Shown: one piece after another, positions 16,046-32,400 of the stretch
Layout: each line of letters starts with the position of its first letter
Position numbering within the stretch: the first letter of the stretch is position 1
Source of the DNA: Apricaphanius iberus
Taxonomy: Eukaryota > Chordata > Actinopteri > Cyprinodontiformes > Aphaniidae
DNA length: 64,000 nt
Direction: 5' to 3'
Assembly (NCBI GenBank): GCA_028564705.1
Contig: JAPXFQ010000065.1
Location: forward strand, 496,001 to 560,000
The notes under the pieces: model-generated
Databases searched by the model: none
Seen by the model: the letters and a program-made list of their open reading frames with translations, nothing else
What the model was told of the DNA's origin: nothing
Program-made: the position numbers and the translations under genes

Positions 16046-17084
16046 GTTTTTGTTGATGTACCATCAACTAGCCCACAGAGAAAGGGTCAGGGTGTGTGTT
16101 AGGTTGTGTTCAGTGGGCCAGGTGTTTCTCAGTGAGACAGAATTGAGGCTATGACCTTCAAGAAGCTGTACAAATATACTCTCTTCTGTTCTCTAAAAAT
16201 GTTGGAGTACTACGATCGGCTTTCATAAAAAAATTTATTGCTGTTTTGCCTCCAGAGTGCCCTGTTGGAAATTTCCGCTCTATTAGCAGGAAAAACATGG
16301 CCCTCTTTTCCCTGTGATTTTCATGACTTCCATTTGGCTTTCTTCCAGGTAGGGTGGCTTTCGATGCAGTAAAATTATGGAGATTTGACGCAATGACTGG
16401 CAACAGATGTGTGAGCAGTTGTCAGGTCATTGGCAGGGAGACTATTCTAAGATTGCATTTCTAGGACTTTTATTTTTAACTAGGATACACAGAAAAAAAC
16501 CTATGTCTACCTCTATCATTCTATTTTTCCAAAGAACGCATTTACAAAGTCACTATAGCTCATCAAAAGTATCAGGATGAAAACACTGCATTTTTTCTTT
16601 CAATTTAGAGTTTTACAGAGCATTAAGTAATAAAAATTATTAGACCTTTTTCCAAGTTCTTAAAATAATTTAATCTAAGCCCAAATACAGCCCAAATAAG
16701 ACCAAGTACAGAAACCGCACAGGAAATTCCAAAGAGTCAGGATTTTTTAAAAGAAATGAAGCCAAAACAGTGAAGATGTTTTTGAAAAAAAACAACAACA
16801 GAATGCTGCTACCAAGGGATTTAAGCAGTAAGTAGTTGCCAGGTTCTGCTAATTAAGGCACTCAATTAAATGACGCTCAAAAAGTGTGAATAAATCTATA
16901 AAACCAGAAGTTTGGGCAGAAGACAAGAAAAAAAGTAGTAATCACGTCAAGAAGTATTTGTTACGACTAAAAATATATTACGAGAAATATTGCTTATAAG
17001 AGGAAAAGACTCAGATCTGCAGATTGTAAAAGTTGTGGGCATACTAGCAGATTCAGCCCATGATTAGACAGTGCAATTGGAGCA

Positions 17085-17262
17085 GTGGTGACAAAGTCTA
17101 GACCTCTAGAGCATCCATCCTGCAACTTTTAGATGCACCCCTTCTTCAACACATCTGAATCAAATTAATTGCTTATTACCAGGTCTCTACAGAGCTGAAT
17201 GACTGCTGGTGAGAGAATTCGGCTGTTTATTCAGGTGTGTTGGAGCGAAGATGCATCCACCA
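17085..17262. mobile_element. short interspersed repeat, hAT-like non-autonomous
   Basis: Contains GCAACTTTTAGATGCACCCC, TTCTTCAACACATCTGAATC, TTACCAGGTCTCTACAGAGC and TCAGGTGTGTTGGAGCGAAG in the order of a common fish repeat that begins and ends with TTTTAGATGC-type inverted blocks. Degenerate; family from memory. Confidence 0.5.
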
Positions 17263-18014
17263 GAAGACTTCTTAAAAATTGTCCTTTTGACAGATAAACT
17301 CAAATTAAAGATGGTTGACCATAATGCACAGTTGCGTGTTTGGAGAAAAAATAATACACAGCATAACAGCAGAGATAACTAATATTAACTGTCAAGCCTA
17401 TATCATGCAAAATCAACAAATAAGTCTTCAGATATTAGAGAATACCAACAGGACAACATGGATGAAGAGAAGCTCATCCTCAAAGTGGAAAGACAAGCAG
17501 TTTTCTGTTCGTCTTCCACATAATAAATAGTTTTGGTCTGCCTTCAATATTTATTACTGTCCTTTATGATGAGATGTCGCAATTACCATGCATACTTCTT
17601 TGAGCACCTCTGGGCTCCGGAGCGGAGCAGATGTGGAGCGTATGCAGTGTAAATTAAGGACGGCAGCAAACGGCTTTGGAATGCATGGTGAAGCGGAGCG
17701 CATGCAATGGAAATTAGGAGTTAATCTTTTCTTGTTAACCCCTGCTGAAATTAGGCTTGATCTCAAAAATTGTGGCACGTGTGGAATATCAGCTCAAGTG
17801 GGTCAAAAAAAAATCACACAGTGTATACCAGGCTTAACTACCACATTAAGCGGTCACTTTGTGCTTTGTGAACTTCCTGAATAAATGAAATAAAATGTAA
17901 TGTAGGGTTCAAGCCACTCAACCTTAGAAGGATCGCATACAGTAAAGTCATCAAGGGAGGAGTCTGGATTATAGCTGCTGCTCCTGGTATCAACATGAGT
18001 CAGTAAATGTGGTT

Positions 18015-18215
18015 CACCCATTTAAACAAAATGATCCTCCTGGAAGGCTGCTTTTGGTGGTTTTTTCAAGAATGGTTCACTTGTAGAAAACCCCAAAGAA
18101 CGAGCTGGGACATGCCTGAGGCATATATCACATATCTCTCTTGGACTGGGAATGCTTTGGGATTCCCTCAAGAAAACCTGAAAGACGTTGAAGAGTAGAG
18201 AGATTTCTCCCTCGT
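18015..18215 (+). mobile_element. LINE 3' fragment (same family as 2460-3010)
   Basis: Contains ATGATCCTCCTGGAAGGCTG and later TGGACTGGGAATGCTTTGGG followed by ATTCCCTCAAGAAAACCTG, matching in order the end of the LINE frame also seen at 2740-2900. About 200 bp, no open frame of its own. Confidence 0.6.
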
Positions 18216-18849
18216 GAACCTTTCAACTCTACAACCTTACTTTATATGATCAGAAGCCAACAGATGGGTTGATAAATGATGAGACTATATGTCAGATAGC
18301 AAATGCCTGGACATAACTGAGTCATTTAACAGGAAAAAAATATACTGTATAACATGATACCTGAAAAAACAAAGATATGAAGGTGTTGCAGTGGTGGAGG
18401 TTTGGATTAATTTTTGCTTGATAGAAAACAGTATTAGAACACTGGATGAATACCAGATCAGTTGAATCAAGTCTTCAAACATATACCATAGTCACTAAAA
18501 GTTAAAAAAAAAATTCCCACTGAACTGATTTTAGTTAAAGAGCATGAACCAAATTAGGTGTATTAGGTCAAAAAACATAATAAATTGATTTACTCTGATA
18601 ATAATCCACATTTTAACAATGCAACAATCATAAAGCATGACAAAAAGGAGACTAAAAAAGATAAATATCTTAGCAACAGATCTTGTCATGAATGCAATCC
18701 AAATGCATAACAGCCACATCTTAAATGAGATTGAGAACATTAACTGAAAGCTTTAGTTCCTATAGTTATGGGGTAGTTCTAGTAAGGAATCCATACATTT
18801 TTCACTTATTTTGACATTCAGTGAAACACCTGGCTTTAGCATCTAATGC

Positions 18850-19425
18850 CTGACTCACACTGGGTGCAGAACCGATGTGGTGCCAACTCCATACGGCTTC
18901 CGCAAAGACAAAAAAAGTTTAACCCAATCAGAGCATTCAGATTGGCTATGGTGCAGGTGCGGTACAGTTGCAGAGCTTTCACTAAGTCATTTTTTTTTCA
19001 GGACTCATCATGCAGATTTCCATCAAGTTCAAGAAATTATCATAGACTTATATACATATATTTTGTCTAAGGAAATTACATGGGCCAGAAAGGAACTGAG
19101 AAGTGGGTTAACGAGGTCCATGTTTTATATTTTTAAAATAAAACTTGTACTGTTTTTTTCTTTCTTTTTCTTTTATTAATAATGACAGGGATATCAGATC
19201 ACAGTGTATGATAGTTTACAATAATTTTACAACTATGGCTTTTAAACGTATTGTCAAATTTTGTCATTATGTTGCAAACTATTGGTAAACATTAACTGCT
19301 TTCAATCTGTACTTTCTGGAGAGATCCTGCACATGAACCACAGTTTGTGTGAATAGCAGTCCATACGCAAGCCGGACGGTAACCAGACCACATCTGTTTG
19401 GCACTTGTTGTGAATTAAGTGCAAG
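18850..19425. mobile_element. inverted-repeat element (MITE-like)
   Basis: Left end has GATGTGGT, 12 bases, then CGGCTTCCG (18874-18902). The reverse complement of the right end (19360-19410) has GATGTGGT, 12 bases, then CGGCTTGCG. Identical spacing plus a preceding GTGCnnAAnC block on both sides supports imperfect terminal inverted repeats of about 45 bp around some 570 bp of non-coding sequence. No transposase, class unknown. Confidence 0.45.
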
Positions 19426-21071
19426 TTACAAAAATTTCCATTAAAATATGAGCAACTCTATTTTGTGCATATAACGACTTTTCTACAAATCATTTCATAA
19501 ATTATTTTTTGCCTTGTTTGTCTGGTTCTGTAACTGCAAAAAAAAAATTAGGCTTTCTAAATTATAAAGAGAATCAATGCAGTGTTACCCTGCCTCAGTT
19601 TATTTACTGTATACCTCACCCTTATTTTTTTATATGGCCAATTTTGCAAATGAAGTTGGCAGGGTTCCCCTTGGTATTCCTGCAATTAGATATATCCTTA
19701 ATGGCCATGGAAGAAGCTAATATGATCTTACTGTTATTGCTTTTCAATGGCCTCATCAACAAAAGAGAAATGCACTTGAGAGCAAAACATAATAAGACAA
19801 GGGCACTTGTGGCCTGCTTTCAGTCAATAATACAGACGTAATAGCAAACTTTGTCTTATGAATCAAATCAGAATGACACGGGTAATGGCGCTAGTGCAAA
19901 CTATTGTGAAAATAGATCACACTATGTCCAGAATCTTTTTCTTTCAGATTTTTCAAAGGCTAGCAGTTCAAACATAATGACATGGAAAGAAGAAATGCTT
20001 AGCCTGCTAATTTTTTTACAATTGTACACCTTGGAAAAGGAATGCTCTCTTGATTCTGCAGCTGGGTTGAGGCAATAGCAATGTGCATCGTTCTACATAC
20101 ATACAAGTGCAGCAAAGTGCAAGAAAACATATGGATATTGGTTATTTGAAATTAAAGCTACAGGTGTAGGTCTGGTTTTCTTTTCAACCAAAACTTTAAT
20201 TTTGAAACTCGTCACTACATTTACAGTTTGTAATATAGTTCTCTACGATGCATGGAATGCTCAGCAGTTTGAATTATATATTATTTTTTTCATTTACCAC
20301 CACAGAGCTCCTATGTGGTAGCTAAGAGTCAACAAATTATTTTAACTTTTAACAGAACTTTACATGGTTTAGTTGATTCACTGATATTCCATGAAAACAT
20401 GACAAACATAGTGCTATCCTTATTAACCCCACACCTTGTAGCAATGACAGCTTTAGCTAGAGTCACAGTATAATGTGCACCACATATAAAGTTACACTTA
20501 ATTGCCATCTTCATGTGAACACAAGTAAAAGAGCAAGATGTTTGAGGAAACAGCTTTATAGCGAAAGAAAAAAGTTACAAGTTCTGCACAAGAAGTTATT
20601 TTCTAAAAATTCAATTCAGACTACTTGATGAAAACAGGGCGATTGGTGCAAATTAAAAAAATCCATAATAATTACATTCACACTTTATGCTAGATGAAGA
20701 ATTTAAGATGTACAGGATATTTCAAAAAATATACTGAATCCATGTACTAAAGAATCGTTTTTTCCATGAATAAATTACCTTGAATTTAATAAAGAGATAC
20801 TTTAACATCATCCCATGTAAGGTTATTTTGCTGTTAATACTTAAGAAAACTAGGATTTTGAAAAAATAGCAACACATATCTAAAGGTTCGCCCTTTAAAA
20901 AGTATAGCATTGCAGAGTATCTTTTTTTATGAGAATATTCAATATGTATTTATGAAATAAAAGCTAATTTAAAGCCAACTACTTATCCTTGTTTATGTAC
21001 GCCAACATTTTGTACCAATGCATGCAACCATTCCAATTTCAAGGTAAACCAATACAGAATCACATTCTCAC

Positions 21072-21259
21072 CTTCGTAGAAGATCTTGAAGCCACTATTT
21101 GATCGACTGTTGTCAGTCGTAAAAAGCAGATATAGAAAGTTGCTGCTACTAAACAGGAACTGAGGCACCTGGGTTCCATTAAAAGAGCCAATCAGAGGAG
21201 AAAGCAGGTTCGAGCCGTCGTGCACTTCCAGAAAATCATAACTGAGCTCTGTTTGAAAC
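21072..21259 (-). CDS. csmd3: CSMD3-like exon 13 of window: CUB-5, second part
   Basis: Residues 612-675. Acceptor ttcccccaag/GTTTCAAA, donor TACGAAG/gtgaga; phase 2 in, phase 1 out. Reads FQTELSYDFLEVHDGSNLLS, then PLIGSFNGTQVPQFLFSSSN, then FLYLLFTTDNSRSNSGFKIF. The SSSNF.YLLFTTDNSRSN.GFKI run is nearly identical to human CSMD3. A possible N-glycosylation site at NGT. Confidence 0.97.
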
Positions 21260-22184
21260 CTTGGGGGAAGAAGGGCGACAAAGGTTAGTTGGAGAACAAA
21301 AAGGAATATTTGTATTCGGCTCCTCTACTTTGCTACAGAAAAAACAGCCTAATTCTGTAATGAAAGATGAGACGTAACTTGAACAGCAATCATACTGATT
21401 ATTGCAACAGCATATGATCAATGAGCGTCCTGGCAATATGACATGATATGAATCTGTAGCTGTTCTATGGTGTCCACATCAAACAGCTGCCATTGGCACA
21501 GGGTTTCAACAAAAGCAATCAATATAATTGGGGATCAAAAAAAAGAAAAGCACAGATCATTTCACATCGAAACTTGTACTGCAATGTTATCACAAAAAGG
21601 AAAAGTTGGATTTCCTCTACATCACTGCAGATTACATAACGATGATATGGGACAAATTGGGTTTTATTTCAGATGAAGAACATAAAGACGGATTCATTTC
21701 ACAAAGTAATGCAGAAAAATATGTTGGAGTCTTTTATTGTATAATCATAGTGAGTAATCTGGAGATCTTACATTTTGGGTTTTAAACTTTATTAATAGCA
21801 ATGCCTGGAAAATTATTGAAAACTTTTGAATCTTTTAATATTTTTAAGTCTATTTTATTGGTAATTAAGACCATCAAAATGTAGTCCATAATAGTTAAGT
21901 GTAACAAAAATAATTCATGGTTTTCAACCTAAAAATACTTTATTAATTCCAAACGGAAAATAAAGTAACAGGGTAATTTAGGGCTTGCCCATATGGCCTC
22001 AAATTAATATCTCAATATATTGAGCAGTTCACCTCGATAACGGTAAATGGATGATAAGTAACCCACCCGTTTCTATATTCAATGTCTGGTAGTGGCTTAA
22101 ATTAGATAATGTGCTTAAAAATGTGTTGGGCCTGTGTTATGGGGAGCCTAAGCCCTTCTACTTCCTTCTACTTTTAGAATAGAA

Positions 22185-22620
22185 TAGAATAATCCTTTAA
22201 TCGTCCCACCAGAGGAAATTCGGTCGTAAACAGCAGCCAAAGAAACAACAAATATACAACATATGTAACATAGGTAACAGAACAGAAAAATATATACAAA
22301 AAAAATACAATAATAGACAGAATATGTACATCAACACAGAATGGATCAAAGATATGTTGTAAGTAAATATAAAAGACTAATTTTGATGCAGAGAATTTCA
22401 GAGAAAAACAGATTTTCGACCGGTGACAAACAATTTTTAGGATTTGTGTAAAAATGTTTAGCGGACAACAACTGCAGAAGAAGAAGGGGACAGAGGGTTG
22501 TAGCCTTCAGGACGAAGAAAGCAGCATTAAACACAGAGAAAAGCTCTATAAATCTGGCCATGTGGACAGTAGCAGCTATATCGGGGGAAAAAGTAGTCGG
22601 AGTGAGAGCAAGCATGTGGG
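22185..22620 (-). repeat. possible LINE 3' tail
   Basis: Begins with a short ATAGAATAGAATAATCCTTT repeat next to CCCACCAGAGGAAATT. This combination marks the 3' end of some fish LINEs read on the minus strand. The flanking 400 bp could be the matching 3' part but shows no frame I can name. Confidence 0.35.
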
Positions 22621-22849
22621 ATAAGCTCTACAATGTCTAGGTGAGTGTTTTACATGTTATAACAAGTGCTAGCAAGTTAGCTGCATGACGTCATATATGC
22701 GACTTCTGAATTCTAATTTGTAGGCATTTTAATTCCGAATTTTTATAATCAAATAAATTCCATATCACTTGACAAACACAGTAAAATGTACATCATTAGT
22801 TATCATTTAAATTGACGTACAAAATATATGTGATTCAGCAGTGAGACAA

Positions 22850-23590
22850 AGCAGACCAGAAAATAACTTTTATTGACTTCCATTCATTACTTTTTTCGGC
22901 CAGGGGACCCACAGGCTGACCGGAAGGGGAGGAGACTTAAGCTCCCCATTGTACCCTACAACCATTCTTTTAATTTAGAATTGTTAGGTTTGATTTTCAA
23001 CCCTTCCTGTATTTCTGAGAGTCCAGTTTAGACGCAGACATGACTCAGCGAAGCGACCACACAGACCAGATGAGGAAGTGACTGGGGCAGAGAGTGAAAT
23101 CTGTCATTTATTTAGTGTGCAGTCGTTTATGTTAGACAGAAAATATTGAGCATTTAAATAGGAGCATATGGGTACGATCAGCCAGTGGCGGCTTCAAGTT
23201 TACATGACTTATCAACATTCTTGACTCAGCGGGATTAATATCTGCCCTGGTGGAGCAGGATCTGGGAGGGTGGAGCTGCAGCATGCTGTGAGCACTCTGG
23301 GCTCGCTGCAGAACCACTGCTCAGTGAAAACAGTAACAAGTTAGAGTCTGCAAAGGTCTCCAATAACGCCTCCCTAGGGTCTCCCTAACCTCAACCCATG
23401 ACTGTATGAAGTCACATGACTCAACTTCAGCACAACACTTATCTTAAAGGGGTATGAGGACTATTAGACTAAAACACAGCTTTTCAGTTTTTTAAATACC
23501 GAATTTTCCGACACGGGCAAAATGACATCGGGAAGAGTTAAAAATTCTGGTATCAGTGAATATCCAGTATATCGCCCAGCCCTGGCTCCA
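22850..23590. repeat. possible DNA-transposon-derived block
   Basis: Relatively GC-rich (for example GGGGACCCACAGGCTGACCG near 22903 and a GGAGCAGGATCTGGGAGG block near 23252) and ends with GTATATCGCCCAGCCCTGGC, an end I associate with fish hAT-type repeats. No matching left end was found. Confidence 0.33.
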
Positions 23591-23699
23591 TTAATTTTAT
23601 TTACCCTCCTAAAAAACCAGCTGACTCTAATCGTCTTCAGATGTCACCTAAATAAGTAAATAGTGTTCATCGGGTCAATAATTAAGTTATAAAATAAAT

Positions 23700-24370
23700 A
23701 CAGTTTTTTTCTATAAAGGCCTCAGAAGTATGTTCTGGAACAGAGATCAAAAACCAACATCAGGAACTCTTCAATCCATCATCTGGAAACGTAACTTTCT
23801 GCCCTAGAAGCAAAGTAGTACAAACCAAAGAAAAATAACATTGCACATCACCACGAACACACTATTCCTAAATTAAAAATGGCGGTGGCAGCATCATTGT
23901 GAGAAGATGGATTTTTATCAAGGTGAAGCGGTAAGATTATAAAATCTGCTGGGACGATTGTAGGTGTTAATTACTGATAAATACTGAAGCAAACCCAAGT
24001 AGAGACTGCTGTAGGAGCATAGAGTAAAAATACTACCAGAGCCTCAATGAAAGTTAAGATCTAAGGATATTTATCTGATAGAATCCAGAACTAAATCCAA
24101 TTCTAAATCTGTTGCAAAATTTTAAAGTTGTTGCTTCAAAAAAGACTTTCTATTTCTTCTGACTGAGCAACCAATGTCTGATAGAGACATACCCTAAAAG
24201 AGTTGGATTCGTTATTGTGATAAATGGTGGCTTTAGAAATGAAGCACCTGAAGACAAACACATGCCACTCTTTCAGGGGTCTTATTGTGCAAAAATGTTG
24301 AAAACCACACATAATTTTCTATCTACTTTACAATTATGCCTTACTCTGTGTTGAACTCGAGGTTGTAACA
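23700..24370 (+). mobile_element. degraded Tc1-like transposon
   Basis: Plus-strand decayed copy of the same broad family as 540-1112: GAACACACTATTCC with GGCGGTGGCAGCATCATTGT near 23882, GATAGAGACATACCCTAAAA near 24180, GGTGGCTTTAGAAATGAAG near 24224 and ACATGCCACTCTTTCAG near 24262 follow the order of the transposase 3' half and its 3' flank. Many stops. Confidence 0.6.
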
Positions 24371-24475
24371 TGAAAGATGAGTTAAGTGTACTTTTCTTGT
24401 GATCAATTTCTAAGTATTTTTGTGAGTTTTTGTGTGTTTGTTTGTTTCAAAGCCTGAGTAGTTTCAGTAGTGTCA

Positions 24476-24930
<455 letters not shown>

Positions 24931-25125
24931 CTTCACACTTGGGAATGGGTCCACTCCACATCACGTTTTCATCCTCTAAATGGCATGTGACGGTGTCAGC
25001 TCCCTGAGTTTTGATGAAGCCCTCCTCACAAACCACAGAGATGGAGCTACCCAGCTGGAAATTGTCCCCAAAGCGCCTTCCATTTAGAGGTATGCCAGGG
25101 TCAGGGCACTCATTATGCCCAAAAG
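24931..25125 (-). CDS. csmd3: CSMD3-like exon 11 of window: Sushi-4
   Basis: Residues 501-566, a whole Sushi domain in a 195-nt symmetric exon (phases 1-1). Acceptor tttttacaag/CTTTTGGG, donor TGTGAAG/gtaacg. Reads TFGHNECPDPGIPLNGRRFG, then DNFQLGSSISVVCEEGFIKT, then a TC and a final MWSGPIPKC. Four cysteines and Trp present. The VVCEEGFIKTQG run is the wording of CSMD3; CSMD1 has a different FHCDDGF segment as I recall, which supports the CSMD3 call. Confidence 0.96.
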
Positions 25126-27972
<2,847 letters not shown>

Positions 27973-28155
27973 ATATGCAGATGGGGATATTAGCTGACCA
28001 CTGGTTGTTGTTTTGGCAAGTAATCGTTCTCTCCCCAATCAGCTCAAATCCAAACTGGCATTTGAAACGAAGAACATCCCCGTTTAGAAAACCGTTGCCC
28101 TCTTTATAGCCATACAGAGGTGTACCGGGGTCACCACAACTATCCTTGTCAATCT
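27973..28155 (-). CDS. csmd3: CSMD3-like exon 9 of window: Sushi-3
   Basis: Residues 331-392, one whole Sushi domain in a symmetric 1-1 exon of 183 nt. Acceptor ttgcccacag/AGATTGAC, donor TGCATAT/gtaagt. Reads EIDKDSCGDPGTPLYGYKEG, then NGFLNGDVLRFKCQFGFELI, then GERTITCQNNNQWSANIPIC. Four cysteines and the Trp before the last one are present. The run FELIGERTITCQ.NNQWS matches CSMD Sushi-3. The exon lies only 233 bp from exon 8, the shortest intron in the window. Confidence 0.96.
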
Positions 28156-28388
28156 CTGTGGGCAAGGGGAAGATAACAGGATGGTAGAGGATTCAGTCAA
28201 TTCAAGAGCTTTGAAAATCTTTTTTTTTTTTGCTTGAACATTCTCTGTAAATTTTCAGAACACACTCAGATTTAAGCTGAGAAACAGAAACTAAAATCAA
28301 CCGGAAAAGACAGGAATCGGGAGGTTGATAATGACAGACACAAAGACATAGGGCATATAGAAGGATATTACCATTAAAGTTTGTGTAC

Positions 28389-28501
28389 CTTTGTAGTTGA
28401 TCTTGAAACCTATTGAGCCCACACTCTCATCAGACTGGAGATGGAGCCACATCTGATGGGACATACTTACAATCAGGTCAGGGACAAAGCTCCCACTCAG
28501 C
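28389..28501 (-). CDS. csmd3: CSMD3-like exon 8 of window: CUB-3, last part
   Basis: Residues 293-331. Acceptor tatctgcag/GCTGAGTGG, donor TACAAAG/gtacac; phase 2 in, phase 1 out. Reads LSGSFVPDLIVSMSHQMWLH then LQSDESVGSIGFKINYK. The core VPDLIVSMS.QMWLHLQSD.S.GS.GFK is one of the best-conserved stretches of CSMD proteins, which makes this exon diagnostic for the family. Confidence 0.96.
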
Positions 28502-29798
<1,297 letters not shown>

Positions 29799-32400
29799 TC
29801 AATGTATATCAATTAGATTTAAATACTGTAGTGAGAGTAATTATTGATTTACTCGCTTTTTAAATTTTTGGTGAAATAATTGACATATCCTGCTAACAAT
29901 ATTTGACAATTTTTTACATGTTTAAACATTTCTAAAAGTCTTGATGTCCACCATTTACTACTGGAAGTAACTTCTGTTTAGACCTGGAGACATAACAATG
30001 CTGAAAGACAATACCAGGTATTATGCATGTAAATAGTGAAATGCTTTCAAATGCATAGTTACATTAAATGGGTTTTCAGCTACATTAACAAAAAAGTCAG
30101 TATCCTATTTATATTAAATCCATAAAATAGCTGCTCATTTCCTTTCGCCTACAGGGAAAATATTTCTGAAGATGGGTTCACTATGACAAAGGAAAAGTCT
30201 GTCATATGTCAATAGATTTGAAGGGTGAGACAAAAACATATTTGATCAAGCAATGCTATAAAAGCGTACAACTTCTCTCAAGCCTATAATTCAGATACTT
30301 GTATGACATACTATGTTCTTATGCAGCTATGAAATATGCAAAAAACATCCATGAAACTCGGATTTACAAACCTAATAACCAAACAAAAATTCTCAGAAAA
30401 TTCAAATAAAACTTTTAAATGTTACCAGATTTAGAATTTGGGAAAGAGTGTATTTGCATCATATAAATCACGATTAATATGTTTACTACAAACACTGTTC
30501 AAAGGAATAAACTAATTGAACACAGCACTATAAATCAAACTCAAATAACAAAACTCAAGGCTGTTAAATATTTTCCTGTCTGCCTTTTCCCTGGAATTGT
30601 CTTTGTTGTCTCTCATTGGCATACCTAGTTTAACAAATGTTCAAACAATATATAATATTATAAAGGATAGCATATTCAGGAATCAATTTGGCAACAGCTG
30701 CTAACATAATCACATTAATCAGTGGATGGCAGAGACATTTGCCAGTGAGCTATAATATTCGGACCTGGACTTTACATGGATTACCAGTGGCAGGAAGAAT
30801 GTGTTTATGACACTGATGTTGCATTTGGTGATGACAAACAGGATGACTGCCTGCCCATCTTTAGGCCCCCTTCTTTCCGGTCGGGAGGAGGACAGTGTCT
30901 GCACAACATCCATGTATAGCAGCCTCATTACCATGCACACAGACACATAATTACCATAATAACAATAATGGACCAAGTTTTACTGCCAAGTAAAAGCCTT
31001 GTTTTCCTAGGAGAAAGCACGGTGGCACGAAGCTATGGTAGCCGCCGATCATAGAGAGTTCTAAATGAGTCTTCGTTGGTTGATTACTGGTTACTGGAAG
31101 GGTTTTAATGTCAACACCCTGTTTTATTTGATTTACCCTTAACACAGAAACCCAGACAGGTTTTTGTTGAAAGGTGTTTGTGTGCATTAGAAATACAGCT
31201 ACCATCTCTTCCTTTAAGGAAAAGGTTTTACTTTTCTCATTCTGTTTGTTACTTCCAATAAATAAAGTAAATTGTTCAATCACAAACTGCCAGGTCAAAG
31301 TGAAATACAATTCACAGCAGCAGGGTTTATTCATACACCAGCGTCAGTGAACTTTACCTTATTCTGATACCCCTAACAAAAGAGTGTAACCTGATGCCTA
31401 ACTAATACAAAGCCCACCTGTATGCAATTTAATCTTAATATTAATATTAATAGTGATTCTGTGAAGCCCTCAAGGTTTGTGTGGAAACCAGAGTCCTATT
31501 AACAAAAACATTTCCATCTTTGACTGGTTTTTAAAATGGTAAATCTACAGGTTACAATTCACAGTACTGACCACTTGGTGCAGACATGCATGTTTAACTT
31601 TACGCACACAATACAGATCAGTAAATATATAACAAAAGATTCCAATGAGAGAATCAAAGTATCTTCTCAGACTTGTAATCAATATTCATAAAATGACTTT
31701 TCAGGAGCTGACAGTGCATTGAAAACGTTATGGAGGCCATAGAGTGCTTCTATGCTGCAGAACGTCCTCCATCTAGGGCTTGTGGGAACAGGAAGCCCCT
31801 TATTCAGAGAGTCTTGCCGACATCTGATCGCAACTTGGAAACAGTAGAGGTTGACTGTCCCAGGCAAAAATCTAAAATCTCATTATAATAGCCTATAGCC
31901 CAGCAGTCTAACTTGAGACAATCAGGTCCAGCTGAACAGGAGAAGGTTATGAGACTGTACATTCACAATACAACATAAGAACTTTTCATAATTCAAGTGC
32001 AATCGTTCAATTTCCTTGTTTTTATGCAGTTAATAGGGCTACAGTCAGTAGTTTTGTCAATGTGAGAAACGTATCTGTATATTCATCTGCTTGATGTGCA
32101 TTTAAATTATATGAATTATCTGTTCAATGTTCTGCTAGAACATTACCATGAATACATATTAAATACTACTATTTTAATTGTAAAAATTGACAGGTAAAAA
32201 TAGATAAGGATGGGATTTTTTTTTACTCTGTTGGTCAAAACGAAAAAGTCGAGCACAAACTCTGGTAGGAACATTAATGAAAATACAGCAACATAAAGTA
32301 TTGCAGTGTATTTCTAGCTTTTAACATAGTATACAGTAATGTTCAATCAAGTGTTCAAAATTGGAGCATGGCACATGTAAATGTAGCCATGTAGGGGACC

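Larger units (their letters stand above)
13947..21071 (-). other. intron 13
   Basis: Holds a Tc1-like pseudogene (14930-15835), a T run (16026-16045), a short hAT-like repeat (17085-17262), a LINE fragment (18015-18215) and an inverted-repeat element (18850-19425). In 17600-17730 two related GAGCGYATGCARTG units stand close together. Nothing recognised in 13950-14900, 15840-17080 or 19430-21071. Confidence 0.75.

Noticed and set aside
30951..31334. 127-codon minus-strand open frame in intron 6
   Set aside because: No splice sites in phase with exons 6 and 7, which already join perfectly, and no family resemblance.
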